This document shows, piece by piece, positions 1 to 7,555 of a stretch of DNA of 17,550 nt. The stretch comes from Anaerolineae bacterium. GTDB lineage: Bacteria; Chloroflexota; Anaerolineae; JACIWP01. The stretch covers positions 1-17,550 of the forward strand of contig JACIWP010000026.1 of assembly GCA_014360855.1 (NCBI GenBank), given 5' to 3'. A model generated the notes under the pieces. It saw only the letters and a program-made list of their open reading frames with translations, was not told the origin of the DNA and ran no database searches. How positions within the stretch are numbered: position 1 is the stretch's first letter; every line of letters begins with the position of its first letter. Position numbers and translations under genes: made by a program.

Positions 1-594
1 GAGCAGTACGAGCATTGGGGACTGCTGGGGCCGCGCGTGCTGGCCTCCCAATGCGTGCAGATCGACGCGCATGAGATCGCCCTGCTGGCCGAGCGCGGCG
101 TCTCGGTCTCCCATATGCCGCTGAGCAACTGCGAGGTGGGCGGGGGATTCAGCCCAGTGCCGGAGATGCTGGCCGCCGGCGTGCCGGTCTCCCTGGGCAC
201 CGACGGCTACATCAACAACTTCTTCGAGGTGATGCGCGGCGCCTTCCTGATGCATAAGGCGCGCCTGCTGGACCCCACGACCATGCCGGCACCGCTGGTG
301 TGGAAGATGGCCACCACGCACGGGGCGCAGGCATTGGGCCTGAAGCACACCGGCCGGCTGGCCGAGGGCTGCGCGGCGGACCTGATCACCATCGAGCTGG
401 ACCTGCCCACGCCGGCGGAGCCGCATAATCTTTACGACCAACTGATCCTCTGGCGCAACCCCCAGCATGTGCGCAACGTGATGGTAGCCGGCCGCTTCCT
501 CATGCGCGATGGAGAGATACCCGGCGCGGACGAAGCCGGCCTGCGCGCCCGCACGCGCCAGGCGGCACGCGCCCTGTGGGAAAAAGCGTCCTGA
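1..594 (+). CDS. Amidohydrolase-family protein, C-terminal part (5' end outside window)
   Basis: The reading frame is open from base 1 and ends at a TGA at 592-594, giving 197 residues of a protein whose start lies upstream. The layout matches the C-terminal half of metal-dependent amidohydrolases of the SsnA / guanine deaminase / methylthioadenosine deaminase type. A helix-turn segment (LLAERGVSVSHMPLSN) is followed by LGTDG, whose Asp is the expected metal ligand, and by a C-terminal beta-sandwich stretch with GRLAEGCAADL. The metal-binding HxH and HVAE motifs would lie upstream and are not visible. At the place where the family normally has A-H-C, this protein has S-Q-C (Gln at bases 49-51), so a catalytic His is replaced. 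The next gene, 40 bases downstream, is a divergent paralogue that keeps the His. The likely reaction is deamination or dechlorination-type hydrolysis of a ring compound, but the substrate is unknown. Confidence 0.9.
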   Translation, partial: EQYEHWGLLGPRVLASQCVQIDAHEIALLAERGVSVSHMPLSNCEVGGGFSPVPEMLAAGVPVSLGTDGYINNFFEVMRGAFLMHKARLLDPTTMPAPLVWKMATTHGAQALGLKHTGRLAEGCAADLITIELDLPTPAEPHNLYDQLILWRNPQHVRNVMVAGRFLMRDGEIPGADEAGLRARTRQAARALWEKAS

Positions 595-634
595 CCCGCG
601 GCGGGGCATATCGGACAAGGAAGTCTTACGGACC

Positions 635-2005
635 ATGACCATTCTCATCCAGAACGCCTCCTTCATCGTCTGTGATGCGAACCGCGTCCTGCAGGACCAG
701 GACCTGCTTATCGAGGGCAATCGCATCGCCGGCATCGGCCGCTTCACACCCCAACCGGAGTGGGATATTATACCCGGCTGTGGTCGGGCCGTCATGCCAG
801 GCCTCATCAATGCCCATACTCACCTCTATCAGAACTTCTTGAAAGGCCTGAACGACGGCGTCTCACTGGTGGACTGGTGCGCGCGGGTGCTCTATCCCGC
901 CGCTGACGTCATCCATACTGACCATTGGCAGGCTCACGATGAGCGCCTGGGCTATGCCTGGTCACTGGCCGGCGCGCTGGAGATGATCCAGAACGGCACC
1001 ACCTGCTGTATCAACATGGACATGACCATGGACGCCGTCTTCCAGGCCTGGCTGGATATCGGTTTCCGGGGCGTCGGGGCGGTCACCCTGGTGGACCAGT
1101 GGATACCGGAATGCCTGCGGAGGGAGCCGGCGCTCATGCGCCAGGAGGCGCTGGGATACGTGGAGCGCTGGCACGGCGTGCCGGCCGACAGCCCCCGCAT
1201 CCATACCATGCTGGCGCCCTCCACCCCGTTCCTGGCCAGCCCAGCGCTCTTGCGCTGGACGGCGGGACAGCGCGACCGGCTGGGCCTGCGCGTCCAAATC
1301 CATGTGGCGGAGACCCGCTACGAGGTGGAGCAGATTGCGCAAACCGCCGGCACCACCCCCCTGCGCTATCTGGAGCGCTTCGGCCTGGTGGACGAGCGGC
1401 TCACTGCCGTGCACTGCGTGCATATGGACGAGGAGGACCTGGAGCTTCTGCGCCGGCGCGGGGTCGTCGTCGTCCACAACCCGAAAAGCAACCTGAAGCT
1501 CGGGAGCGGCATCGCGCCGGTGCCCCGCATGCTGGAGCTGGGCATCCCGGTGGCGCTGGCCAACGACGGCGCCGCTTCCAACGACCTGCTGGATATGTTC
1601 GAGGAAATGCGCTGTGCGGCGCTGATCCAGAAAGGAGCGGCGGAAAACCCGGCGGTGCTCTCGGCGCGCCAGGTCTTCCGCATGGCGACGGAATACGGCG
1701 CCCAGGCCTGCGGCATCCCCGCCGGCGTGCTCGAGGTCGGCCGGCTGGCCGATGTGGTCATCGTGAACCTGCGCCGGCCGCATCTGGTGCCGGTGCATGA
1801 TATCATCAACACGCTGGTCTACTGCGCCAAAGGCTCCGATGTGGAGACGGTCATCATTGACGGCCGCGTGGTAATGCGCGAGCGCCAATTGCAGACCATG
1901 AACGAGGACGATATCATTGCTATGGCCGAGGAACGGGGGCAGGATCTGCGCCGGCGAAGCCTGCAAAGCCCCCTTTTCCCGGGCCATAAGCATGCGGAGG
2001 AGTAA
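635..2005 (+). CDS. Amidohydrolase-family protein (SsnA/guanine deaminase/MTA deaminase type)
   Basis: This is a 456-residue cytosolic metal-dependent hydrolase, a normal length for the family. All catalytic elements are visible: HTH at residues 61-63 (metal ligands), HVAE at 223-226 (ligand His and catalytic Glu), VHC with H260 and AND with D311 (metal ligand). The C-terminal GRLADVVIV segment rebuilds the small beta domain. Family members deaminate or otherwise hydrolyse ring C-N or C-Cl bonds of purines, triazines and similar compounds; the substrate here cannot be read. The ATG at 635 is chosen over an in-frame start at 509 because homology begins at MTILIQNASFI, an AAGGAAG-like ribosome site lies about 11 bases upstream, and the longer form would overlap the previous gene. 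It is probably co-transcribed with both neighbours, and its 3' end carries the ribosome site of the next gene. Confidence 0.93.
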   Translation: MTILIQNASFIVCDANRVLQDQDLLIEGNRIAGIGRFTPQPEWDIIPGCGRAVMPGLINAHTHLYQNFLKGLNDGVSLVDWCARVLYPAADVIHTDHWQAHDERLGYAWSLAGALEMIQNGTTCCINMDMTMDAVFQAWLDIGFRGVGAVTLVDQWIPECLRREPALMRQEALGYVERWHGVPADSPRIHTMLAPSTPFLASPALLRWTAGQRDRLGLRVQIHVAETRYEVEQIAQTAGTTPLRYLERFGLVDERLTAVHCVHMDEEDLELLRRRGVVVVHNPKSNLKLGSGIAPVPRMLELGIPVALANDGAASNDLLDMFEEMRCAALIQKGAAENPAVLSARQVFRMATEYGAQACGIPAGVLEVGRLADVVIVNLRRPHLVPVHDIINTLVYCAKGSDVETVIIDGRVVMRERQLQTMNEDDIIAMAEERGQDLRRRSLQSPLFPGHKHAEE

Positions 2006-2009
2006 GGGT

Positions 2010-3452
2010 ATGCCAAGTTTGAAGGAAGACCTGACAGCGGTATGCGGTCCGGAGCGCGTCAGCGACAAGCTGGTGGACCGCATCTGCTACACACGCGACT
2101 GCGGCCCCAGCCCGGGCGGCGTGCCGGGCTACGTGGTGCGGCCGGTATCGACAGAAGAGGTCGCCGGCATCGTGCGGGCCGCCAACCGCCACAAGACGCC
2201 CATCTTCGTCTGGGGCCGCTCCACCACCTTCATCGGTAACGGCATCCGCGAAGGATGCATCCTGATGGCCATGGACCTGATGCGCGCCATCGAGAAGATT
2301 GACCTGGAGCGGAAGCTGGTGGTGGTACAGCCGGGCGCCGTCTGGCATGCCGTGGATGTGGAGCTGAACAAGCTGGGCTGGGAGCTGGGGGTGCCGGGGC
2401 CGGGCGGCATGTTCTCCTGCTCCATCGGCGGCTCGGTGGCCTATAACGCCGTGCCGCACGGCCTGGCGGAATACGGCATGACCGGCGAGCATGTCGCCGG
2501 CCTGGAGGTGGTGCTCCCCAACGGCGAAATCCTGCACACCGGCAGTGGTGCCAACGAGCCGGCCGGCCACCCCCATTTCGAGCGCTACGCCAACGGCCCC
2601 GACCTTACCGGCCTCTTCATCGGCTCCTGCGGCGTGTTCGGCATTATCACCAAAGTCTATTTCCGCATCCGGCGCATCCCGGAAGCGGAGGAGTTCGCCT
2701 TTTACGGCTTTGACAGCGTAGACCGGGCGGTGGACGCCGCGCAGTCCATCCAACAGCAGGAGGCCGCCACCCATCTGGTGGGGCTGTTCGGCGGCCCGAA
2801 GCCGGCCGGCTACGAACAGTACGACGCCTTCCTGCACATCGTAGTGCGGGACTCGCGCCTGCGGGCCGGCGAGCGCCGGCGCATCGCCGAGGCGGTCTGC
2901 GAGGCGCACGGCGGACACCCTCTGGACAGCAACGCCACGCGCCGCTATTGGACCGAGCACATGTACTCCTGGCTGCGCAACATGCCGCCCGATTATTACT
3001 ACGGCAACCGACCGTACACCTGCCCGGAGGTGGCCGGCTTCATCCCCACCCAGGCCGTCAAGGACGCCATCGCCTACCTGCGGCAGGATGCCGTCGAGCA
3101 CGCCGAGGAGTTCCAGCACTACGACATCCGCATCAAGTGCTATGACGTCTATTTCTCCCGCAACGGCGCCTTCATCTGGATCGACACCTTGTACCCGGAG
3201 CTGGACGAGCGCTCCTGGCGCTACGGCCTGGCCCTGCGCGAGCGCTATACCGATGAGCTGATGCGGCGCTATATGTCCCCGGGCGGCATCCTGCAGGCGC
3301 TGGCGCCGGTGGTCATGCCCAAGCTGGGCGCCGGCTTCGAGCTTATGAAGGCGCTGAAGCGCACGCTGGACCCGAACTACATCCTCAACCCCGGGGTGCT
3401 CCTGATGGAGCCGGAAGATACCCCGCAGGTGACGCCGGAGGTGGCATGGTGA
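2010..3452 (+). CDS. FAD-linked oxidase (GlcD / D-lactate dehydrogenase-like)
   Basis: A 480-residue flavoprotein of the FAD_binding_4 (PCMH/VAO) superfamily. Residues 41-225 form the FAD domain: RPVSTEEV with the following AANRHKTP stretch, QPGAVWHAVD, GPGGMFSCSIGG and GIITKVYFRI are the usual nucleotide-binding landmarks. The C-terminal half ends with DPNYILNPGVL, the conserved tail of lactate/glycolate-type oxidases. Such enzymes oxidise a 2-hydroxy acid or similar substrate and pass electrons to an Fe-S subunit or ETF. The next gene is exactly such an Fe-S subunit, and its start overlaps this stop (ATGGTGA, 3446-3452), so the two are probably translationally coupled partners. The start at 2010 is supported by GGAGG at 1996-2000 inside the end of the previous gene. 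An earlier in-frame start at 1917 would overlap that gene by about 90 bases without a good ribosome site. The substrate is not identifiable. Confidence 0.93.
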   Translation: MPSLKEDLTAVCGPERVSDKLVDRICYTRDCGPSPGGVPGYVVRPVSTEEVAGIVRAANRHKTPIFVWGRSTTFIGNGIREGCILMAMDLMRAIEKIDLERKLVVVQPGAVWHAVDVELNKLGWELGVPGPGGMFSCSIGGSVAYNAVPHGLAEYGMTGEHVAGLEVVLPNGEILHTGSGANEPAGHPHFERYANGPDLTGLFIGSCGVFGIITKVYFRIRRIPEAEEFAFYGFDSVDRAVDAAQSIQQQEAATHLVGLFGGPKPAGYEQYDAFLHIVVRDSRLRAGERRRIAEAVCEAHGGHPLDSNATRRYWTEHMYSWLRNMPPDYYYGNRPYTCPEVAGFIPTQAVKDAIAYLRQDAVEHAEEFQHYDIRIKCYDVYFSRNGAFIWIDTLYPELDERSWRYGLALRERYTDELMRRYMSPGGILQALAPVVMPKLGAGFELMKALKRTLDPNYILNPGVLLMEPEDTPQVTPEVAW

Positions 3453-4678
3453 GACAGGAAACGACTGCGCCGGCTGGGGAGGCCGTTCGCTCCTCCCAAC
3501 GGCACATTGACGCGCTCAAAGCGATCATCTACCAGTGCAACCGCTGTGGCCAGTGTCTCGATTTCTCCACCCTGGGGCTGGCGGCCAAATGTCCCGCCTA
3601 TTGGGGCGGCCTGTTCGAATCCTATGCCTCGCGCGGCAAGTTCAACATCGCCCGCGCCCTGGTGGACGGCCTGATCGATTATGATGAGGAGCTGGCGCGC
3701 CGCGTGTACAGTTGCACCGAATGCCGCGCCTGCGCCGAGAACTGCTTCAAGTACCTGGATACCACCGCCATCTTCACCGCCATGAAGCAGGACCTGGCGG
3801 AGCTAGGCCTCATCCCGGAGAATTACCGGCGCGCCCTGGAAGGCGAGATGGGGTTAGATGTAGTGCACAACGTCTATCAGGCCCCGCATGCGGAACGGTT
3901 GGCCTGGCTGTCGCACGAGGAGCGGGTGGACCGACCGGCCCGCACCGCTTTCTTCGTCGGCTGTACCTCTTCCTACGTGCGCCAGAACATGGCCATTGAT
4001 ACCGCCGAGACGCTGGAACTGCTGGGGGTGGATTACACCGTATTGAGCGATGAGTGGTGCTGTGGCCATCCGTACATCGCCGCCGGCCTGCTCGATAAGG
4101 CGCGCCAGAGCCTGGAGCACACCATCGAGCTGTATCAGCGGCTGGGGGTGGAGCGCGTGGTCTTCAACTGTCCGGGCTGTCTGAAGACCTTCAAGCACGA
4201 CGCGCCGCGCCTGCTGGAGCGCCGGCTCCCCTTCGAACCGCTCCACATCCTGGAAGAAATCGCCCGGCTGGCGGAGGAAGGGGAGATCCGCTTCCGGCCC
4301 GTCTCCCCGAAGATTGTCGTCACCTATCATGATTCCTGCACGCTGGGGCGCTGGCTGGGAGTATATGAGGCGCCGCGGCAGATTCTGCGGCACATCCCCG
4401 GGGTTTCGGTGCGCGAGATGCGCCGCAACCGCAATTTGGCCTACTGCTGTGGGGCCGGCGGCCTGATCCGCTTCGATTATCCCAACATCTCGACACGCGC
4501 CGGCGAAGAACGCCTGCGCGAGGCGGAGGAGACCGGCGCGGATACCTTGGTGACCTCCTGTCCTGCCTGCCTGATGCAGTTCCAGCAGACGCGCAACAAA
4601 CTGCGCAGTCCCATGCGGGTGGTGGACATCACCCAGCTCATTTGGGAGCAGATTGACGTACCGGGCAAACCCCAATAA
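3446..4678 (+). CDS. Fe-S oxidoreductase subunit, GlcF/HdrD-like (two 4Fe-4S plus two CCG domains)
   Basis: This 410-residue protein is the probable electron-accepting partner of the FAD oxidase whose stop it overlaps. An N-terminal ferredoxin-like part holds two cysteine sets, C31/C34/C37/C49 and C90/C93/C96/C100, for two [4Fe-4S] clusters. Two CCG repeats follow: C173, C205-C206, C242xxC245, then C298, C334-C335, C372xxC375. Both repeats are complete, with the spacing seen in HdrB/HdrD-type non-canonical cubane sites and in GlcF/LutA. It would carry electrons from the flavoprotein to quinone, to a thiol/disulfide carrier or to another Fe-S protein. No transmembrane segment is visible, so it is soluble or peripherally bound. 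The first CxxCxxC set is followed by an 11-residue spacer before CP, longer than in a classical ferredoxin but known in this family. The stop codon lies inside a candidate promoter for the downstream transporter. Confidence 0.93.
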   Translation: MVRQETTAPAGEAVRSSQRHIDALKAIIYQCNRCGQCLDFSTLGLAAKCPAYWGGLFESYASRGKFNIARALVDGLIDYDEELARRVYSCTECRACAENCFKYLDTTAIFTAMKQDLAELGLIPENYRRALEGEMGLDVVHNVYQAPHAERLAWLSHEERVDRPARTAFFVGCTSSYVRQNMAIDTAETLELLGVDYTVLSDEWCCGHPYIAAGLLDKARQSLEHTIELYQRLGVERVVFNCPGCLKTFKHDAPRLLERRLPFEPLHILEEIARLAEEGEIRFRPVSPKIVVTYHDSCTLGRWLGVYEAPRQILRHIPGVSVREMRRNRNLAYCCGAGGLIRFDYPNISTRAGEERLREAEETGADTLVTSCPACLMQFQQTRNKLRSPMRVVDITQLIWEQIDVPGKPQ

Positions 4679-4681
4679 AAT
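4653..4681 (+). promoter_or_regulatory. Candidate sigma70 promoter for the ABC-transporter genes
   Basis: TTGACG (4653-4658) and TAAAAT (4676-4681) are separated by 17 bases; each hexamer has five of six consensus bases. The -10 box includes the stop codon of the upstream Fe-S gene. Transcription would start near 4688 and leave a leader of about 140 nt before the binding-protein gene. It was seen by eye only; no start site is known. Confidence 0.55.
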
Positions 4682-4829
4682 GCGCGGGGAACCCAACATG
4701 CCGGCCGTATCTCTGCACAGCGAAAGGAGGTGGAGAAGAGGACGAGCACATGCAGTGGGAGGAAGGATGCACATCGGGCCCACATCCTCTTGGGACGTAA
4801 TCCGCAAGACACAAAAGGAGGGAGATGGC
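4682..4829 (+). promoter_or_regulatory. 5' leader of the transporter operon, no gene recognised
   Basis: This gap of about 150 bases holds two strong Shine-Dalgarno-like sequences. AAAGGAGGTG (about 4722-4731) has no start codon at a useful distance: the nearest ATG is at 4750, about 19 bases away, and opens only a 16-codon frame. AAAGGAGGG (4814-4822) serves the binding-protein ATG at 4830. AGGATG (4764-4769) can pair with CATCCT (4783-4788) around a 13-nt loop. An in-frame ATG at 4767 could extend the lipoprotein, but it would bury the signal peptide and is unlikely. I recognise no riboswitch class. Confidence 0.4.
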
Positions 4830-6539
4830 ATGTTGCGCTATCGTCTGATGGTGGGAGTGGTGCTGGTGGCGCTGGTGGCCGGCCTGATCGCCGGCTGTGC
4901 CCAGCCGGCCACACCGCAGGTGGTGACGGTCAAGGAGACCGTCGTGGTGGAGAAGGAAGTCCCTGTCGAGAAAGAGGTGGTCAAGACGGTGGTGGTGGAG
5001 AAGGTCGTCACCCCTACGCCGGCCCCCAAAGGGGGCGAGCTGACCTACGGCCTGACCCTCATCGTCTCCGACATTGATCCCCATTCGGGCGCTTCCTCCG
5101 AGCTGGGCATCTTCCTCACCAGCGTCTATGACCCGCTGGTCTGGCGCGATCAGGAGGGCAATTTCCACCCCGGCCTGGCCAAGAAGTGGGAGATCTCCGA
5201 GGACGGCAAGGTCTACACCTTCTACCTGCGCGACGACGTCAAGTTCCATGACGGCACCCCCTTCAACGCGCAGGCGGTCAAGTTCAACTTCGACCGCATC
5301 ACCAACCCGAACTTCAAGTCCAACAAGGCCAAATACATGATGGGGCCGTATGACCACACCGAGGTGGTGGACGACTACACGGTCAAGGTCTACTTCAAGG
5401 AGCCGTACGCGCCCTTCCTCGATTCGGTCAGCCAGGTGTACCTGGCCATCGCCTCCCCAAAGGCTCTGCAGGAATGGGGCGATGAGAAATATCGCGAGCA
5501 TCAGGTGGGCACCGGGCCGTTTATGATGGCGGAATACGTGGCCAAGGATCACATCGTCCTGGTCAAGAACCCCGACTACAACTGGGCGCCGGAGTTCATG
5601 ATGCATCAGGGGCCGGCCTACCTGGACAAGATCACCTTCCGCTTCTATCCGGACGCCGCCACCCGTGCGCCGGCGCTCGAATCCGGCGAGGTCCAGATCA
5701 TGGGCGAGATCCCGCCGGTGGACGCCAACCGCCTGATGGCCGACCCGCGCTTCGTCATCTATCCAGTGGAAATCCCCGGCCAGTCGCTCCAGTTCTTCAT
5801 CAACACCTCCAAGCCGCCCACGGATGACCTGCGGGTGCGCCAGGCCCTGCTCTACGGCCTGGACCGCGAGGCCATCATCAACGGCATCTTCCGCGCCCTC
5901 TCGCCCATTGCACACGGTCCGCTGGGGCGCAAGACGCCGGGCTACACCTCCCAGGTGGAGGGCATGTACCCCTTTGACCTGGAGAAGGCGAAGCAGCTGC
6001 TGGCGGACGCCGGCTGGAAAGACACCAACGGCGACGGCATCCTGGACAAGGGCGGCCAGGACCTGGCCCTCAACACCATCCTGATGACCTGGGGCTACCT
6101 GCCGGAGATCGGCACGGCCATGCAGGGCCTCTACCGCCAACTGGGCGTCAAGCTGGAGACGCAGGTGCTGACCTATCCAGCGGCGCTGGAGGCGGCCAGC
6201 AAGAACGAGCACCATCTCATCCCCATGGCCATCAGCAGCAGCGACCCGGACATCCTTTCCAGCTACTTCCACTCCCGCAACATCGAGAAGGGCTTCTCCT
6301 GGTCGCGCTTCCCCGATCCGGAGCTGGACCAGTGGCTGGATGAGGGCGCCCGCACCACCGATTGGAACAAGCGTGCCGAGCTGTACGCCAAGGCCCAGGT
6401 GCGCATCATGGAGCAGGCGCTCATCATCCCCATCCGCGACTACGTGAACCTGAACGGCGCCAGCGCCAAGGTGAAGGGCCTGCGCTACAGCCTGCAGGGC
6501 TGGTTCCCCTGGCTGTACGACGTGTACATCGAGCAGTAA
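4830..6539 (+). CDS. Peptide/nickel-type ABC transporter solute-binding lipoprotein (SBP_bac_5)
   Basis: A 569-residue extracytoplasmic binding protein of the DppA/OppA family. The N-terminus is a lipoprotein signal: basic MLRYR, a hydrophobic core, and the lipobox I-A-G-C with C23 as the lipidated residue. Residues of about 27-62 form a low-complexity Val/Glu/Lys stalk ending in TPTPAP, probably a flexible tether between membrane and binding domain. The mature domain starts near GGELTYGL and shows family landmarks: a KWEISEDGKVYTFYLRDDVKFHDG stretch, VGTGPF, and VRQALLYGLDREAI. Substrates in this family are peptides, nickel, haem, glycosides and other small organics, so the ligand is unknown. 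The ATG at 4830 has AAAGGAGGG eight bases upstream and is the start that places the signal peptide at the N-terminus. Two permeases follow, but no ATPase gene is in the window. Confidence 0.94.
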   Translation: MLRYRLMVGVVLVALVAGLIAGCAQPATPQVVTVKETVVVEKEVPVEKEVVKTVVVEKVVTPTPAPKGGELTYGLTLIVSDIDPHSGASSELGIFLTSVYDPLVWRDQEGNFHPGLAKKWEISEDGKVYTFYLRDDVKFHDGTPFNAQAVKFNFDRITNPNFKSNKAKYMMGPYDHTEVVDDYTVKVYFKEPYAPFLDSVSQVYLAIASPKALQEWGDEKYREHQVGTGPFMMAEYVAKDHIVLVKNPDYNWAPEFMMHQGPAYLDKITFRFYPDAATRAPALESGEVQIMGEIPPVDANRLMADPRFVIYPVEIPGQSLQFFINTSKPPTDDLRVRQALLYGLDREAIINGIFRALSPIAHGPLGRKTPGYTSQVEGMYPFDLEKAKQLLADAGWKDTNGDGILDKGGQDLALNTILMTWGYLPEIGTAMQGLYRQLGVKLETQVLTYPAALEAASKNEHHLIPMAISSSDPDILSSYFHSRNIEKGFSWSRFPDPELDQWLDEGARTTDWNKRAELYAKAQVRIMEQALIIPIRDYVNLNGASAKVKGLRYSLQGWFPWLYDVYIEQ

Positions 6540-6550
6540 GCGGGTCTTGA

Positions 6551-6578
6551 AGAGGGGGCCGGCATGCCGGCCCCCTCT
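6551..6578. promoter_or_regulatory. Perfect 28-bp palindrome (intercistronic hairpin) after the binding-protein gene
   Basis: The half-sites 6551-6564 and 6565-6578 are exact reverse complements. As RNA this gives a 12-bp, almost all G:C stem with a CATG loop, 11 bases after the lipoprotein stop and 27 bases before the permease ATG. No U-tract follows on either strand, so it is not a standard intrinsic terminator. In binding-protein transporters a hairpin here commonly protects the upstream mRNA or damps read-through, giving more binding protein than permease. That role is inferred. Confidence 0.8.
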
Positions 6579-6605
6579 CCCCCATGCGAGCTGAGGCGGG
6601 CGAAT

Positions 6606-7544
6606 ATGCTTCGATACATCCAGCGGCGTCTGCTGATCATGATCCCTGTGCTGTGGGGCGTCGTCACCCTGGTCTTCTTCCTGATGTACATGCTCCCCGG
6701 CGACCCAGCGGCGACCATCCTGGCCCAATCCGGCGGCAAGGCAGAGGCCATTGAGAAACTGCGCGAGCAGTTAGGCCTGAATGATCCTCTGCCGGTACAG
6801 TACGTGCGGTTTTTGAGCAACGCGGTGCGCGGCGATTTCGGCAATTCCATCTTCCTGCGCCAACCGGTGATGCAGATTATCGCCGAGAATCTGCCGGCCA
6901 CTATCGAGCTGGCCATCGGGGCGCTGGTAGTCGCGCTGGCTATCGGCTTCAGCATGGGCATCCTGGCCGCCCTGAAGTGCAACACCTGGGTGGACCGGCT
7001 GTGCATGCTGACGGCTATCGCCGGCGTCTCCATGCCCAACTTCTGGCTGGCCCTGCTCATCATGTACCTCATCAGCGCCATCAACACCTATTACGGCGTG
7101 CTCATCCTCCCTATCACCGGACAGGGGGGCATCCAACACCTGATTGTGCCATCTATTGTCCTAGGGTTTGCGGTCTCCGGCTCGCTGGCGCGCCTGGTGC
7201 GCTCCAGCATGCTGGAGGTCCTGCGGCAGGAATACATCACCACGGCGCGCGCCAAGGGCCTCAGCCGGCGGGTGGTCATCCTGCGGCACGCCCTGCGCAA
7301 CGCCCTGATCCCGGTGGTCACCATGCTGGGCCTGCAGTTCGGCTATCTACTGGGCGGGACGGTGATCATCGAGACGGTATTCTCCCGCCGCGGGCTGGGG
7401 CGCACGATCGTGGACGCCATCGTCTGGAAGGACCTGCCGGTGGTGCAGGGAGCGGTGTTCGTCACCGCTACCACGTATATGCTGGTGAACCTGCTGGTGG
7501 ACATCTCGTACGCGGTCATTGACCCGCGTATTCGCTATAGCTGA
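6606..7544 (+). CDS. ABC transporter permease, DppB/OppB type
   Basis: A 312-residue integral membrane protein, the usual length for DppB. The N-terminus has the family pattern: MLRYIQRRL, a first membrane span to about residue 29, then MLPGDPA. Further hydrophobic spans lie near residues 100-122, 133-160, 178-195, 232-256 and 281-303, six in total. The cytoplasmic EAA loop that contacts the ATPase is at about 209-232 (EYITTARAKG, then RHALRNALIP). It forms the membrane channel with the next gene product. The ATG at 6606 is preferred because an in-frame ATG at 6564 lies in the middle of the palindromic hairpin and would add non-family residues; a modest GAGGCGGG ribosome site precedes 6606. 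The downstream permease starts 11 bases after this stop. Confidence 0.95.
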   Translation: MLRYIQRRLLIMIPVLWGVVTLVFFLMYMLPGDPAATILAQSGGKAEAIEKLREQLGLNDPLPVQYVRFLSNAVRGDFGNSIFLRQPVMQIIAENLPATIELAIGALVVALAIGFSMGILAALKCNTWVDRLCMLTAIAGVSMPNFWLALLIMYLISAINTYYGVLILPITGQGGIQHLIVPSIVLGFAVSGSLARLVRSSMLEVLRQEYITTARAKGLSRRVVILRHALRNALIPVVTMLGLQFGYLLGGTVIIETVFSRRGLGRTIVDAIVWKDLPVVQGAVFVTATTYMLVNLLVDISYAVIDPRIRYS

Positions 7545-7555
7545 AGGGGTGTGGT

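Noticed and set aside
509..634. A longer N-terminus for the second amidohydrolase
   Set aside because: The extra 42 residues are Arg/Pro-rich, overlap the preceding gene in another frame and lie before the start of family homology.
4750..4800. A 16-codon leader peptide gene in the transporter leader
   Set aside because: The only strong ribosome site lies about 19 bases upstream of its ATG, too far for normal initiation. It is kept only as a question in the findings.
6551..6590. The 28-bp palindrome as an intrinsic terminator
   Set aside because: It is followed by CCCCC and not by a U-tract on the + strand, and no U-tract follows on the - strand. The permease genes beyond it have no separate promoter that I can see.
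4638..6728. A 696-codon open frame on the - strand across the binding-protein gene
   Set aside because: The + strand encodes a lipoprotein with signal peptide and family motifs. The antisense frame has no recognisable domain and mirrors the codon bias of the real gene.
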